Both the position numbers and the translations under genes were made by a program. Shown here in pieces: positions 1-5,426 of a DNA stretch of 5,426 bases (position 1 is the stretch's first letter; every line of letters begins with the position of its first letter). Under the pieces are notes generated by a model, which was not told the DNA's origin, did not search any database, and worked only from the letters and a program-made list of their open reading frames with translations. The DNA is from an uncultured Planctomycetota bacterium (GTDB lineage: Bacteria; Planctomycetota; SZUA-567; JAFGNG01). Location of the stretch: assembly GCA_947311175.1 (NCBI GenBank), contig CAMZKK010000080.1:1-5426 (forward strand). The letters are read 5' to 3'.

Positions 1-2
1 CA

Positions 3-89
3 GTTTCACTGAACCTCTTCAATGATGATGGGACAATCACTAAATGTAAGAAATCAGATTTTATGCACAGACTTGAAGAACTTCTGTAG
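3..89 (+). CDS. Possible C-terminal end of an unidentified plus-strand protein (partial)
   Basis: Plus-strand frame 3 is open from the left edge to a TAG at 87-89. It reads as a plausible polar protein tail, with NLFNDDGTITKCKKSDF followed by a short leucine/glutamate-rich helix, MHRLEELL. The other two plus frames hit stops within the first 26 bases. On the minus strand two frames also close quickly between 1 and 63, while one stays open to the edge but has no ATG there. If this is real, the gene converges on the permease and the two overlap by about 29 bases. I do not recognise the family. Only 28 codons are visible, so chance is a serious alternative and confidence is low. Confidence 0.25.
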   Translation, partial: VSLNLFNDDGTITKCKKSDFMHRLEELL

Positions 90-930
90 TTCCTGATGCG
101 GCCATTAGCCAACTGGAAGTGGAAGCAGAGGCAATCATCTTTGATGGCCATGCTATTATCCAGATTGCCCCAATCAAAAGGCAACTAATACCTAACAGAG
201 AAAAGTCAGGCCAACTATTAAATAGTAGTATTTTGTTAAATGAATCAATTAGCCCGACCATTGGGTTAAGGTAAAATAGTGCGCGGAATTTGTTAGTAGA
301 TGCCGTCACATTTGAGAGTGGATAGAGGATTGGAGTTGCAAGAAGCCAAAATTGCATAACATAAGGAATTATCATTATGATGTCACGCTTGTAGGTGCCA
401 ATTGAGGCAATGAATAAACCGACACCCATTGCCAACAATCCGGTTAATAATACGATTATGGGGAGTAATATTATTGAGATGCCGAATGTTGTTTTGCAAG
501 CTATCATCACAATCAAAAGTAAAATAAAGGCAATAAAAAAATCAACAAGAGTAATCAAGATTCCGGTTAATGGAAAGATTTCTCGTCTTATGGGGATTTT
601 TTTTAAAATAGGTGTGTTGGTATAAATGCTGGGTCCTGATTTGGTTACTGCATTAGAAAAGAATGTCCATAGCGTAAGCGGACAAAAAAGCATGAGGGCA
701 GAGCTTATGTTTTTTTTTGAGCTGATATCAAGAATGTTTCTAAGAAAAAGAAATATAATCATGATGGATAGTGGTTGAATAATTGCCCACAACGGACCAA
801 GAACGCTTCTTCTATATTTAGAACGCCACTCCCTAACGAGTAGTGAGTGGATTAGTGATACATACACAGATATCCGGTATGGATTATTTGTCGATGACTC
901 TTTGTCTTTAGGGTTATTGTTTGCATTCAT
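61..930 (-). CDS. ABC-2 type polysaccharide export permease (Wzm/KpsM/TagG-like)
   Basis: This is the membrane half of an ABC exporter that moves lipid-linked O-antigen, capsule or similar glycan across the inner membrane. An Asn-rich cytoplasmic N-terminus (about residues 1-20) leads into the family signature LLVREWRSKYRRSVLGPLW (about 30-48), the amphipathic segment before TM1. About six hydrophobic segments follow. The late-family pattern is also present: LATPILYPLS (197-206), then YLNPMVGLIDSFNKILLF (220-237). At 289 residues it is slightly longer than the usual 255-275. The excess and oddity lie at the C-terminus. After WIIAW (257-261) the expected basic ending, roughly F-K-R-x-E-x-x-F-A-D, is missing. 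A Ser/Ala/Thr-rich tail ending EVLQVCA replaces it. No ATP-binding partner is visible downstream. The start is the ATG at 928-930, with only a weak upstream ribosome site. Family assignment is firm; substrate is unknown. Confidence 0.9.
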   Translation of the reverse strand: MNANNNPKDKESSTNNPYRISVYVSLIHSLLVREWRSKYRRSVLGPLWAIIQPLSIMIIFLFLRNILDISSKKNISSALMLFCPLTLWTFFSNAVTKSGPSIYTNTPILKKIPIRREIFPLTGILITLVDFFIAFILLLIVMIACKTTFGISIILLPIIVLLTGLLAMGVGLFIASIGTYKRDIIMIIPYVMQFWLLATPILYPLSNVTASTNKFRALFYLNPMVGLIDSFNKILLFNSWPDFSLLGISCLLIGAIWIIAWPSKMIASASTSSWLMAASGTTEVLQVCA

Positions 931-1106
931 TACATTAAACTTACAAACCTAGTTTTTAAAATCAAGAACAAATCAAATTAAGCCCAACATATCGCTTTGG
1001 TAAATAAATTTATCATAAAAAAACTTTTTCTTGTTTATGTCGTGCAAATGGCTACAAATATAGAGCGTGAGTTTAGATGTAATATGAATTTTGGATGGAC
1101 AAATAA
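931..1106. promoter_or_regulatory. Divergent intergenic region between permease and methyltransferase operon
   Basis: This 176-base, strongly AT-rich stretch separates two genes transcribed away from each other, so it should hold a promoter for each. On the plus strand the best candidate is TTGTTT at 1031-1036 with TACAAA at 1053-1058. The spacer is 16 bases, with three and four matches to the sigma-70 consensus. I found no convincing minus-strand promoter; TTTACC/TTAATT (minus strand, around 1003-976) is weak. ATAAATTTAT at 1004-1013 is a perfect 10-base palindrome but is expected in such AT-rich DNA. I see no ops/JUMPstart element. A reading frame starting at 997 crosses the region but runs out of frame into the methyltransferase, so I treat it as non-coding. 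Confidence 0.4.
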
Positions 1107-1691
1107 ATGCCGAAAGAAGATTGGGTTAAGAATACAGTTCAAACAATCTTTTCGAAAGAAAAGTTATATCCGGAAGGTAAGGTTAAATCTATTTTAGATG
1201 TTGCCTGCGGTTTATCTCTCAAAAGTCAATATCTTGATGCTGAGGTGAGGGTTGGGGTTGATATATATATGCCTTATTTGCAAGCCATTGATACTGATGT
1301 TCCTTATTCGGTAGTCAATGCAGATGTTAAAGATTTGGCTAAGTTATTTATTCCAAAATCTTTTGATCTTGTACTTTTGTTAGACATTCTTGAACATCTT
1401 GAAAAAGATGATGCCTTAAAGCTTATAGAAACTGCTGAAAAAATTGCCAAAGTTGCGGTAATTGCTGAATCACCACTTGGCTATGTTCCGCAAAATATTG
1501 ATATTTGGGGTAAGGGAGGTCACGAATATCAGACTCACCGTTCGGCGTGGGAAAAAAGCGATTTTACTAATCGTGGATATCAGGTATTGTTAAGAGATTA
1601 TAAAATGAGTGATGTTACGAGACATACCGATATGAGTGTGGATACTGATATTGTTTTGATAGATGCAATTAAGCGTTTTGATTTGGAGTAA
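1107..1691 (+). CDS. Class I SAM-dependent methyltransferase
   Basis: This is a 194-residue Rossmann-fold methyltransferase. Motif I is ILDVACG (29-35), a shortened form of the glycine-rich SAM loop in which Ala-Cys replaces the usual Gly-x. The acidic residue after strand 2 is D52 in VGVDIY. NADV (71-74) is the adenine-side motif, and FDLVLLLDILEHLEKDD (86-102) is the strand-4 region typical of Methyltransf_11/23-type enzymes. Further on, ESPLGYVPQN and GHEYQTHRSAW resemble the substrate-side segment of this group. The ATG at 1107 directly follows an in-frame TAA (1104-1106), so no upstream ATG exists. GGATGGA at 1093-1099 is a usable ribosome site. It is the first gene of a packed operon with an SDR enzyme and a glycosyltransferase, so a sugar or glycan substrate is a reasonable inference. 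The sequence does not show which atom is methylated. Confidence 0.85.
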   Translation: MPKEDWVKNTVQTIFSKEKLYPEGKVKSILDVACGLSLKSQYLDAEVRVGVDIYMPYLQAIDTDVPYSVVNADVKDLAKLFIPKSFDLVLLLDILEHLEKDDALKLIETAEKIAKVAVIAESPLGYVPQNIDIWGKGGHEYQTHRSAWEKSDFTNRGYQVLLRDYKMSDVTRHTDMSVDTDIVLIDAIKRFDLE

Positions 1692-1697
1692 ATAGAA

Positions 1698-2657
1698 ATG
1701 AAAATACTTGTTACTGGTGGACTAGGGACAATTGGGCATAAATTAACTGGAGAATTGCGTTCTCGCGGACACGATGTTTGGATTTGTGATATTCCGCATC
1801 ACCATGATAAACAATATTATCGTTGTGATGTTGGCAGTTTTTATCAAGTAAATAGGATTTTTTCAAAGCATAAATTTGATTATGTTTATCACCTCGCTGC
1901 TGAATTTGGACGTTGGAACGGAGAGGATTACTATGATTCTCTATGGCGGACAAATGCGATTGGTACCAAAAATATAATTCGTTGCCAAGAGCAGTATGGA
2001 TTCAGATTAATATTCTTTAGCTCTTCGGAAGTATATGGCGATTGGGAAGGGGTTATGGCTGAAGACGTAATGGAGAATCATGAAATAAAGCAATTGAATG
2101 ACTATGCCATAAGTAAATGGGTTAGCGAAATGCAGATTATGAACTCTGCTGCTCAAAAGGGAACAGAGTCGGTGAGGGTTAGATTATTTAATACCTATGG
2201 TCCGGGAGAATATTATAGCAATTACAGAAGTGCGTTATGTCGGTTTATTTATCATGCACTCCATAATATGCCATACACTGTTTACTTGGGGCATCACAGA
2301 ACATCTACTTATGTCACCGATACCTGTAATACCTTATCGAATATTGCAGACAATTTTATTGCCGGAGAAGTTTATAATATTGGTGGTACTGAATATCATA
2401 ATATGAAAGAGGCATCAGACGCTATCCTTGAGTGTGTAGGGATTGATGACTCAATTGTCTCTTATGTTGAAGGTGAACCGTTTACGACTAAGGACAAAAA
2501 GGTTAGTGTTGAAAAGGCAGAAAGAGATTTGAATCATAAATGCTTAGTTGATTTCAAGGAAGGAATTCCTTTGACGGTTGACTGGATGGAACAAGTTTAT
2601 CTTAAGCATGGTGAATCTATTCCGGTGTCAATCCCGCAAAAAAAGGCATTGTTATAG
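1698..2657 (+). CDS. NAD(P)-dependent epimerase/dehydratase (extended SDR, nucleotide-sugar type)
   Basis: This is a 319-residue extended short-chain dehydrogenase/reductase, the normal length for nucleotide-sugar 4-epimerases and 4,6-dehydratases. The N-terminus carries the nucleotide-binding motif TGGLGTIG (6-13). D31 at the end of strand 2 favours NAD(H). HLAA (65-68) and SSSEVYGDW (108-116) follow; the latter supplies the catalytic Ser/Thr region. The active-site pair is Y136-x3-K140 in YAISK. RLFNTYGPGE (162-171) is the substrate-binding segment and resembles the UDP-glucuronate decarboxylase/epimerase branch. R201 in HHRTSTYVTD matches the conserved sugar-phosphate-binding arginine area. 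It lies 6 bases after the methyltransferase, whose last codons supply a TTGGAG ribosome site (1683-1688). It probably prepares a sugar donor for the following glycosyltransferase. The exact reaction (epimerase, dehydratase or decarboxylase) cannot be decided by eye. Confidence 0.9.
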   Translation: MKILVTGGLGTIGHKLTGELRSRGHDVWICDIPHHHDKQYYRCDVGSFYQVNRIFSKHKFDYVYHLAAEFGRWNGEDYYDSLWRTNAIGTKNIIRCQEQYGFRLIFFSSSEVYGDWEGVMAEDVMENHEIKQLNDYAISKWVSEMQIMNSAAQKGTESVRVRLFNTYGPGEYYSNYRSALCRFIYHALHNMPYTVYLGHHRTSTYVTDTCNTLSNIADNFIAGEVYNIGGTEYHNMKEASDAILECVGIDDSIVSYVEGEPFTTKDKKVSVEKAERDLNHKCLVDFKEGIPLTVDWMEQVYLKHGESIPVSIPQKKALL

Positions 2658-2659
2658 AG

Positions 2660-3631
2660 ATGAGAGTTCTTTATCTGAGTGATAATCCAACAGAGTTTAG
2701 GAATGCATATTATTATGATGATTGGATTTCTCTTTTTGTGCATCATCACGATGTCACTTTGTGGGGTCCGGGGTACTCTGAACCATCAAGGGAAGATATT
2801 GATGGTGCAGAATTATTAATTGTTGGTCATGGTGCATTTAATGTTTTTGTGGAATCTGGTTATACTTTTGAATTGAGAAAAAAAAGAAATTTTTTCTCTT
2901 CGCATAATGATGGGTATTATGGTTCCGCAATCCGCAATTTATCATGCCCAAAAATATTTTTCTCCAAAAACGATTACAAGTATGTATTGGGCAAATCAAT
3001 GATTTGCAAAAATGAAGGGATAAAACTACTTATTACCAATAGCCGTAGCACTATCCCTGAATTTGCTGAGCATGGTGTGTTGGCAGAATGGATTCCTTTT
3101 GGGGTTGATTTGGGCGTTTTCAAGGATTATGGTTTAGATAAAACTATTGATATTGGTTTTAGGGGAAACCTTAATAGTGTTTACAATGGTGGTATCAGAG
3201 AAAGGCTTATTGCTCAAGTTGGGGTTGAATGTGCAGATTTAAATTTGGATTTAGTGACCTCTGACGACGGTGAGAATTTCTTGATTATGGAAGATTACGC
3301 TAGGTGGATTAATCGTTGCAGTTTGATTGTGAATACGGTGTCAGCTTGTGAGACAGTCGGACCTAAGTGGTGGGAAGAGATGGCTTGTGGCAGTGTCCCT
3401 TTAGCACCGGAAAATGACTACGAAGGATTGTTTGAGCCTGATGTGCACTACCTATCGGTTAAACCGGATTTTTCAAATCTACGCAGTCAGATTGATAGAT
3501 TTTTCTCAGATAAAGATTTCAAAAATAATATTTTACAAAACTGTTTGAAAATAGTGCAGTCGGCGGAAATGGAAAATAGATATCAAGAGTTATCGAATGT
3601 TTTAAAAAAAACATTATTATGTGAGATATAG
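2660..3631 (+). CDS. CgeB-like GT-B glycosyltransferase (GT4-type / Glyco_trans_1_2)
   Basis: This is a 323-residue cytoplasmic glycosyltransferase with a two-domain GT-B layout. The N-terminal acceptor half begins MRVLYLSDNP and contains a Rossmann-like strand, ELLIVGHGAF (51-60). The linker is ITNSRSTIPEFAEHGV and WIPFGVD (about 125-150), followed by DIGFRGNL (164-171), which opens the donor-binding domain. The decisive motif is E231-x7-E239 in CETVGPKWWEEMACGSVPLAP, the nucleotide-sugar-binding EX7E signature of retaining GT-B enzymes. GLFEPDVHYLSV (256-267) is the typical next block. Such proteins transfer a sugar from a nucleotide donor to a glycan, lipid carrier or spore/cell-surface acceptor; which one applies is unknown. 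It starts 2 bases after the SDR stop with little Shine-Dalgarno sequence, which suggests translational coupling. The 3' end has an A8 run (3604-3611). Confidence 0.87.
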   Translation: MRVLYLSDNPTEFRNAYYYDDWISLFVHHHDVTLWGPGYSEPSREDIDGAELLIVGHGAFNVFVESGYTFELRKKRNFFSSHNDGYYGSAIRNLSCPKIFFSKNDYKYVLGKSMICKNEGIKLLITNSRSTIPEFAEHGVLAEWIPFGVDLGVFKDYGLDKTIDIGFRGNLNSVYNGGIRERLIAQVGVECADLNLDLVTSDDGENFLIMEDYARWINRCSLIVNTVSACETVGPKWWEEMACGSVPLAPENDYEGLFEPDVHYLSVKPDFSNLRSQIDRFFSDKDFKNNILQNCLKIVQSAEMENRYQELSNVLKKTLLCEI

Positions 3632-3632
3632 A

Positions 3633-4235
3633 ATGAAAAAATGGAGTGACGATTTTAATTGTTATCTTGAGAAGAAATTGGATGTGCTTGATAAAAATTC
3701 TTTGCTTGATAAATTTTCGTGGGTTGAAGATGTTTATAATAGAGCAAACTGTTTACTCAGCCCGAAAGCATTGAATAGTATTTCTCCAAATGAACTTTAT
3801 GCAGGACTTGTGGCTTTGAGTGTGCCAGGATTTAAGATTAAGGTGACTAACCTTGGTAGAGAAAATAATGTTGAAAGGATTAGAGAATCTCTCATTACCT
3901 TGATTACCGAACAAGGGGATTTCGAACAAAAATATCGGGCATCTAAATTCCCGCAAGCGGGAAGAGTTACGGTCTCTGAATTATTAGGAATAACCAAACC
4001 AATAAGATTTTACTTTAAAAATGCAGCCTTTACTCGTGGGCTTGCGCAAGTTGTTCCATTTTATACCAAAAAAGCGATTGATGAGTTGAGCTATGATGAT
4101 TTGTATGATATTTGTAATGAACTGTCACGAATAATGATTGAGTTCTTTACAAATAAAGGATGTGGAGATTTTGCCAGAAAATATAAATTTTTATTACTCT
4201 ACGCACTACTTGTTCTAAATAAACAGAAAATCTAA
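3633..4235 (+). CDS. Hypothetical protein of unknown function in the glycosyl operon
   Basis: This is a 200-residue protein I do not recognise. It looks soluble and mainly alpha-helical. The N-terminus is charged (MKKWSDDFNCYLEKKLDVL). An NELYAGLVALSVPGFKIKV segment follows, then a charged middle with RENNVERIRESL, a VSELLGITKPIRFYF block, and a C-terminal SYDDLYDICNELSRIMIEFF helix. It ends in a short hydrophobic stretch (FLLLYALLVL) that is too short to call a membrane anchor with confidence. I see no catalytic motif. I chose ATG 3633, one base after the glycosyltransferase TAG, because GTGAG at 3621-3625 can serve as its ribosome site. An in-frame GTG at 3621 would add four residues and overlap the previous gene by 11 bases, but no ribosome site precedes it. 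Position implies a role linked to the glycosyltransferase, perhaps as partner or regulator; that is inference only. Confidence 0.75.
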   Translation: MKKWSDDFNCYLEKKLDVLDKNSLLDKFSWVEDVYNRANCLLSPKALNSISPNELYAGLVALSVPGFKIKVTNLGRENNVERIRESLITLITEQGDFEQKYRASKFPQAGRVTVSELLGITKPIRFYFKNAAFTRGLAQVVPFYTKKAIDELSYDDLYDICNELSRIMIEFFTNKGCGDFARKYKFLLLYALLVLNKQKI

Positions 4236-4238
4236 AAT
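4210..4238 (+). promoter_or_regulatory. Candidate sigma-70 promoter for the EI24/CysZ-like gene
   Basis: TTGTTC (4210-4215) and TAAAAT (4233-4238) are separated by 17 bases. The -10 matches the consensus at five of six positions, the -35 at three of six. Transcription would begin near 4245, leaving a leader of about 23 bases before ATG 4268. The site spans the end and stop codon of the hypothetical gene. It would allow the two downstream genes to be expressed apart from the glycosyl operon. AT-rich DNA yields such matches often, so this is tentative. Confidence 0.3.
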
Positions 4239-4263
4239 TTGAAAAACAAAAATTTGAAAAACA
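4234..4263 (+). repeat. 15-bp tandem direct repeat, two perfect copies
   Basis: The unit AAAATTTGAAAAACA occurs twice back to back (4234-4248 and 4249-4263). A third copy starts as AAAA and then diverges into the ATG of the next gene. The repeat fills nearly the whole gap between the hypothetical gene and the EI24/CysZ-like gene, and its first two bases belong to the TAA stop. It contains no purine-rich GGAG-like ribosome site. It looks like a simple duplication that doubled the leader length. Confidence 0.85.
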
Positions 4264-4267
4264 AAAA

Positions 4268-5059
4268 ATGGCAAAGCTCAATAATATACAAAACAGCAAA
4301 TTAAAAAATTTCCTTTATGGTCTTTTCTTGCCAATAAAGGCGGCAGGGATTTTGCGACGAAATCCAAGATTGATTCCGTATGCTATTTTGCCATTTGTAA
4401 TTAATCTTTTGGTTTTTGTGGTTGTCGTTTTTGTCACCTTTCATTGGGTAATCCCAGCCATTAATATTGAAGAGTATTCTCCTCAATGGGCAGGAGTAGT
4501 TGGAAAGTGGCTACTTTCGATTATTGAATTTGTTTTGTTGCTTGGGATGTTATTGACATTTTTTTATTTTGGTTTTACCACTATTGGGATGGTTCTAGCC
4601 AGTCCCTTTAATGATTTGTTGTCAGAAAAAATTGAAGAGATGTTGACGAAAAATATAGGACAAGAAAAAACTTTTAATCTATGGTTAAAGATAACGCTGC
4701 ACAGTTTGATTGAGTCATTGAAGATTGCCGGTAAACAAATTTTATTTATGATTCTTGCCTTGCCTTTTTTGTTTATTCCGATTGTAGGGTTTATTCCGAT
4801 GTTTGTAGTTTCTGCCTACTTTACCGGTCTTGGTTTTTTTGACATTGCACTGGCTCGGCATTTTATTAAGTCAGAGATTAGAAAGCGTGAGATTAAAAAA
4901 ATAAAGTGGCAACTATTTGGCTTAGGGGTGGTGATGGAGTTGTCATTACTTGTTCCGATTTTGGGTTTGTTTGTTTTTCCTCTTGGTGCTATTGCAGCTA
5001 CGGTGATGTTTTGTAATATGGATTGGGAAGAGATTGGTAATGTTCGGAGGTTAATTTGA
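4268..5059 (+). CDS. EI24/CysZ-like integral membrane protein
   Basis: This 263-residue inner-membrane protein belongs to the EI24 domain family (PF07264), which includes the sulfate permease CysZ (253 residues in E. coli). The N-terminal cytoplasmic stretch ends in NPRLIPYAILPFVINLLVF (32-50), the typical family opening. Membrane segments lie at about 36-60 and 80-108, a hydrophobic pair at about 157-195, and a last one at about 214-246. Family hallmarks are ASPFNDLLSEKIEE (111-124), the pattern around PIVGFIPMF with later FFDIALARH (190-198), and the RKREIKKIKWQLFGLG loop before the last segment. Whether it carries sulfate is not certain: many bacterial EI24 proteins sit outside sulfur loci, and no sulfur genes are visible here. 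The start ATG lacks a Shine-Dalgarno sequence and follows a tandem A-rich repeat. It overlaps the next gene by four bases. Confidence 0.85.
   Translation: MAKLNNIQNSKLKNFLYGLFLPIKAAGILRRNPRLIPYAILPFVINLLVFVVVVFVTFHWVIPAINIEEYSPQWAGVVGKWLLSIIEFVLLLGMLLTFFYFGFTTIGMVLASPFNDLLSEKIEEMLTKNIGQEKTFNLWLKITLHSLIESLKIAGKQILFMILALPFLFIPIVGFIPMFVVSAYFTGLGFFDIALARHFIKSEIRKREIKKIKWQLFGLGVVMELSLLVPILGLFVFPLGAIAATVMFCNMDWEEIGNVRRLI
5045..5050 (+). promoter_or_regulatory. Ribosome binding site deciding the TTG start of the YaiI-family gene
   Basis: CGGAGG lies inside the last codons of the EI24/CysZ-like gene, five bases before TTG 5056. It is the strongest Shine-Dalgarno match in the window and supports a non-ATG start. 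Confidence 0.7.
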
Positions 5060-5426
5060 AAATATGGGTAGATGCCGACGCTTGTCCGGTAGTGATAAAA
5101 GATATTTTGTTTAAGGCTGCCGAGAGAACCTCTACGGAAATGACTCTCGTTGCCAATCAGCCGATGTATATTCCAAAGTCTGAATTGATAACCTTTATTC
5201 AGGTAAAACCTGGAGCAGATGTTGCCGACAAGGAAATTGTTGCAAGGCTTGATGTCGGTGATTTGGTAATTACTGCCGATATTCCTTTAGCTTCAGATGT
5301 GATTGACAAAGAAGCTCAGGCACTAAATCCGAGAGGAGAATTATATACTCCAGACAATATAAAGGCTCGTCTTAGTATGCGAGGTTTTATGGAGTCATTG
5401 CGTTCTGGTGGTGTTAATACCGGTGG
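5056..5426 (+). CDS. yaiI: YaiI/YqxD family protein (UPF0178), 3' end outside window
   Basis: This gene reads from a TTG start to the window edge with no stop, giving 123 complete codons of a family usually about 150 residues long. The family pattern is clear: (M)KIWVDADACPVVIKDIL at the N-terminus, then VANQP, DVADKEIV, GDLVITADIPLA, ALNPRGELYTP, RLSMRGFMESLR and a final SGGVNTGG. From memory, these blocks align nearly position for position with E. coli YaiI. The DADACP and ITADIP aspartates give the acidic centre of a PIN/NYN-like nuclease fold, but the family's biochemical role is not established. The TTG overlaps the EI24 stop (TGA 5057-5059), so the two genes are probably translationally coupled. 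The in-frame ATG codons further in would remove the DADACP motif, so TTG is the right start. Confidence 0.93.
   Translation, partial: MKIWVDADACPVVIKDILFKAAERTSTEMTLVANQPMYIPKSELITFIQVKPGADVADKEIVARLDVGDLVITADIPLASDVIDKEAQALNPRGELYTPDNIKARLSMRGFMESLRSGGVNTG

Noticed and set aside
78..92. Small inverted repeat GAACT…AGTTC as a terminator for the convergent gene ends
   Set aside because: The five-base stem is weak and no T-run follows on either strand, so it does not meet the pattern of an intrinsic terminator.
77..262. Protein-like plus-strand frame (…DAAISQLEVEAEAIIFDGHAII…) across the permease tail
   Set aside because: It reads smoothly, but it has no upstream continuation (stop at 74-76), no supported start, and it continues antisense into conserved permease sequence. 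I could not defend it as a gene.
395..625. 76-codon plus-strand frame opposite the permease
   Set aside because: It is antisense to a clear ABC-2 permease. Its Ile/Asn/Lys-rich composition is what complementing hydrophobic codons produces.
1004..1013. Perfect palindrome ATAAATTTAT as a possible operator
   Set aside because: It is only A and T, ten bases long, in a very AT-rich gap, so it is likely by chance. There is no second copy.
997..1197. 66-codon plus-strand reading frame overlapping the start of the methyltransferase
   Set aside because: It begins with TTG in the AT-rich intergenic region, is dominated by K, R, I, F and N, and its second half is an out-of-frame shadow of the well-supported methyltransferase.
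1..5426. CRISPR array, tRNA/rRNA, transposase, integrase or defence system
   Set aside because: I saw no spaced repeats, structured RNA genes, recombinase motifs or defence-type domains. Nearly all sequence from 61 to the end is accounted for by the listed genes.

Overview
The window is AT-rich (below 40% GC by eye) and carries compact bacterial genes. It looks like the edge of a surface-polysaccharide locus beside two conserved housekeeping-type genes. The partial gene at the right end is recognisably YaiI/YqxD (UPF0178) and closely resembles the E. coli form. Together with a polysaccharide ABC exporter permease and an EI24/CysZ-type membrane protein, this suggests a Gram-negative bacterium, probably a proteobacterium. 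Nothing here fixes a genus.

Layout. Positions 1-89 may hold the last codons of an unidentified plus-strand gene. Positions 61-930 (minus strand) encode an ABC-2 permease of the O-antigen/capsule/teichoic-acid exporter family, with an atypical C-terminal tail. Positions 931-1106 are a divergent, AT-rich intergenic region. From 1107 rightward everything is on the plus strand and tightly packed: a SAM-dependent methyltransferase (1107-1691), an extended-SDR nucleotide-sugar epimerase/dehydratase (1698-2657), a CgeB-like GT-B glycosyltransferase (2660-3631), and a 200-residue protein of unknown function (3633-4235). The gaps between these four genes are 6, 2 and 1 bases, so they are almost certainly one operon. 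After a 32-base AT-only gap with a 15-bp tandem duplication come an EI24/CysZ-like membrane protein (4268-5059) and, overlapping its stop by four bases and starting at TTG, a YaiI-family gene that leaves the window.

Inferred interplay. The SDR enzyme would make or modify a nucleotide sugar, the glycosyltransferase would transfer a sugar, and the methyltransferase would methylate a glycan, a sugar precursor or another small molecule. The divergent permease would be the membrane half of an exporter for a lipid-linked glycan. Its ATP-binding partner is not in the window. The donor sugar, acceptor and final product cannot be read from the sequence. I see no CRISPR array, RNA gene, transposase or recognisable defence system. 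The main unknowns are the 200-residue protein, the altered permease tail and the composition change at the left edge.
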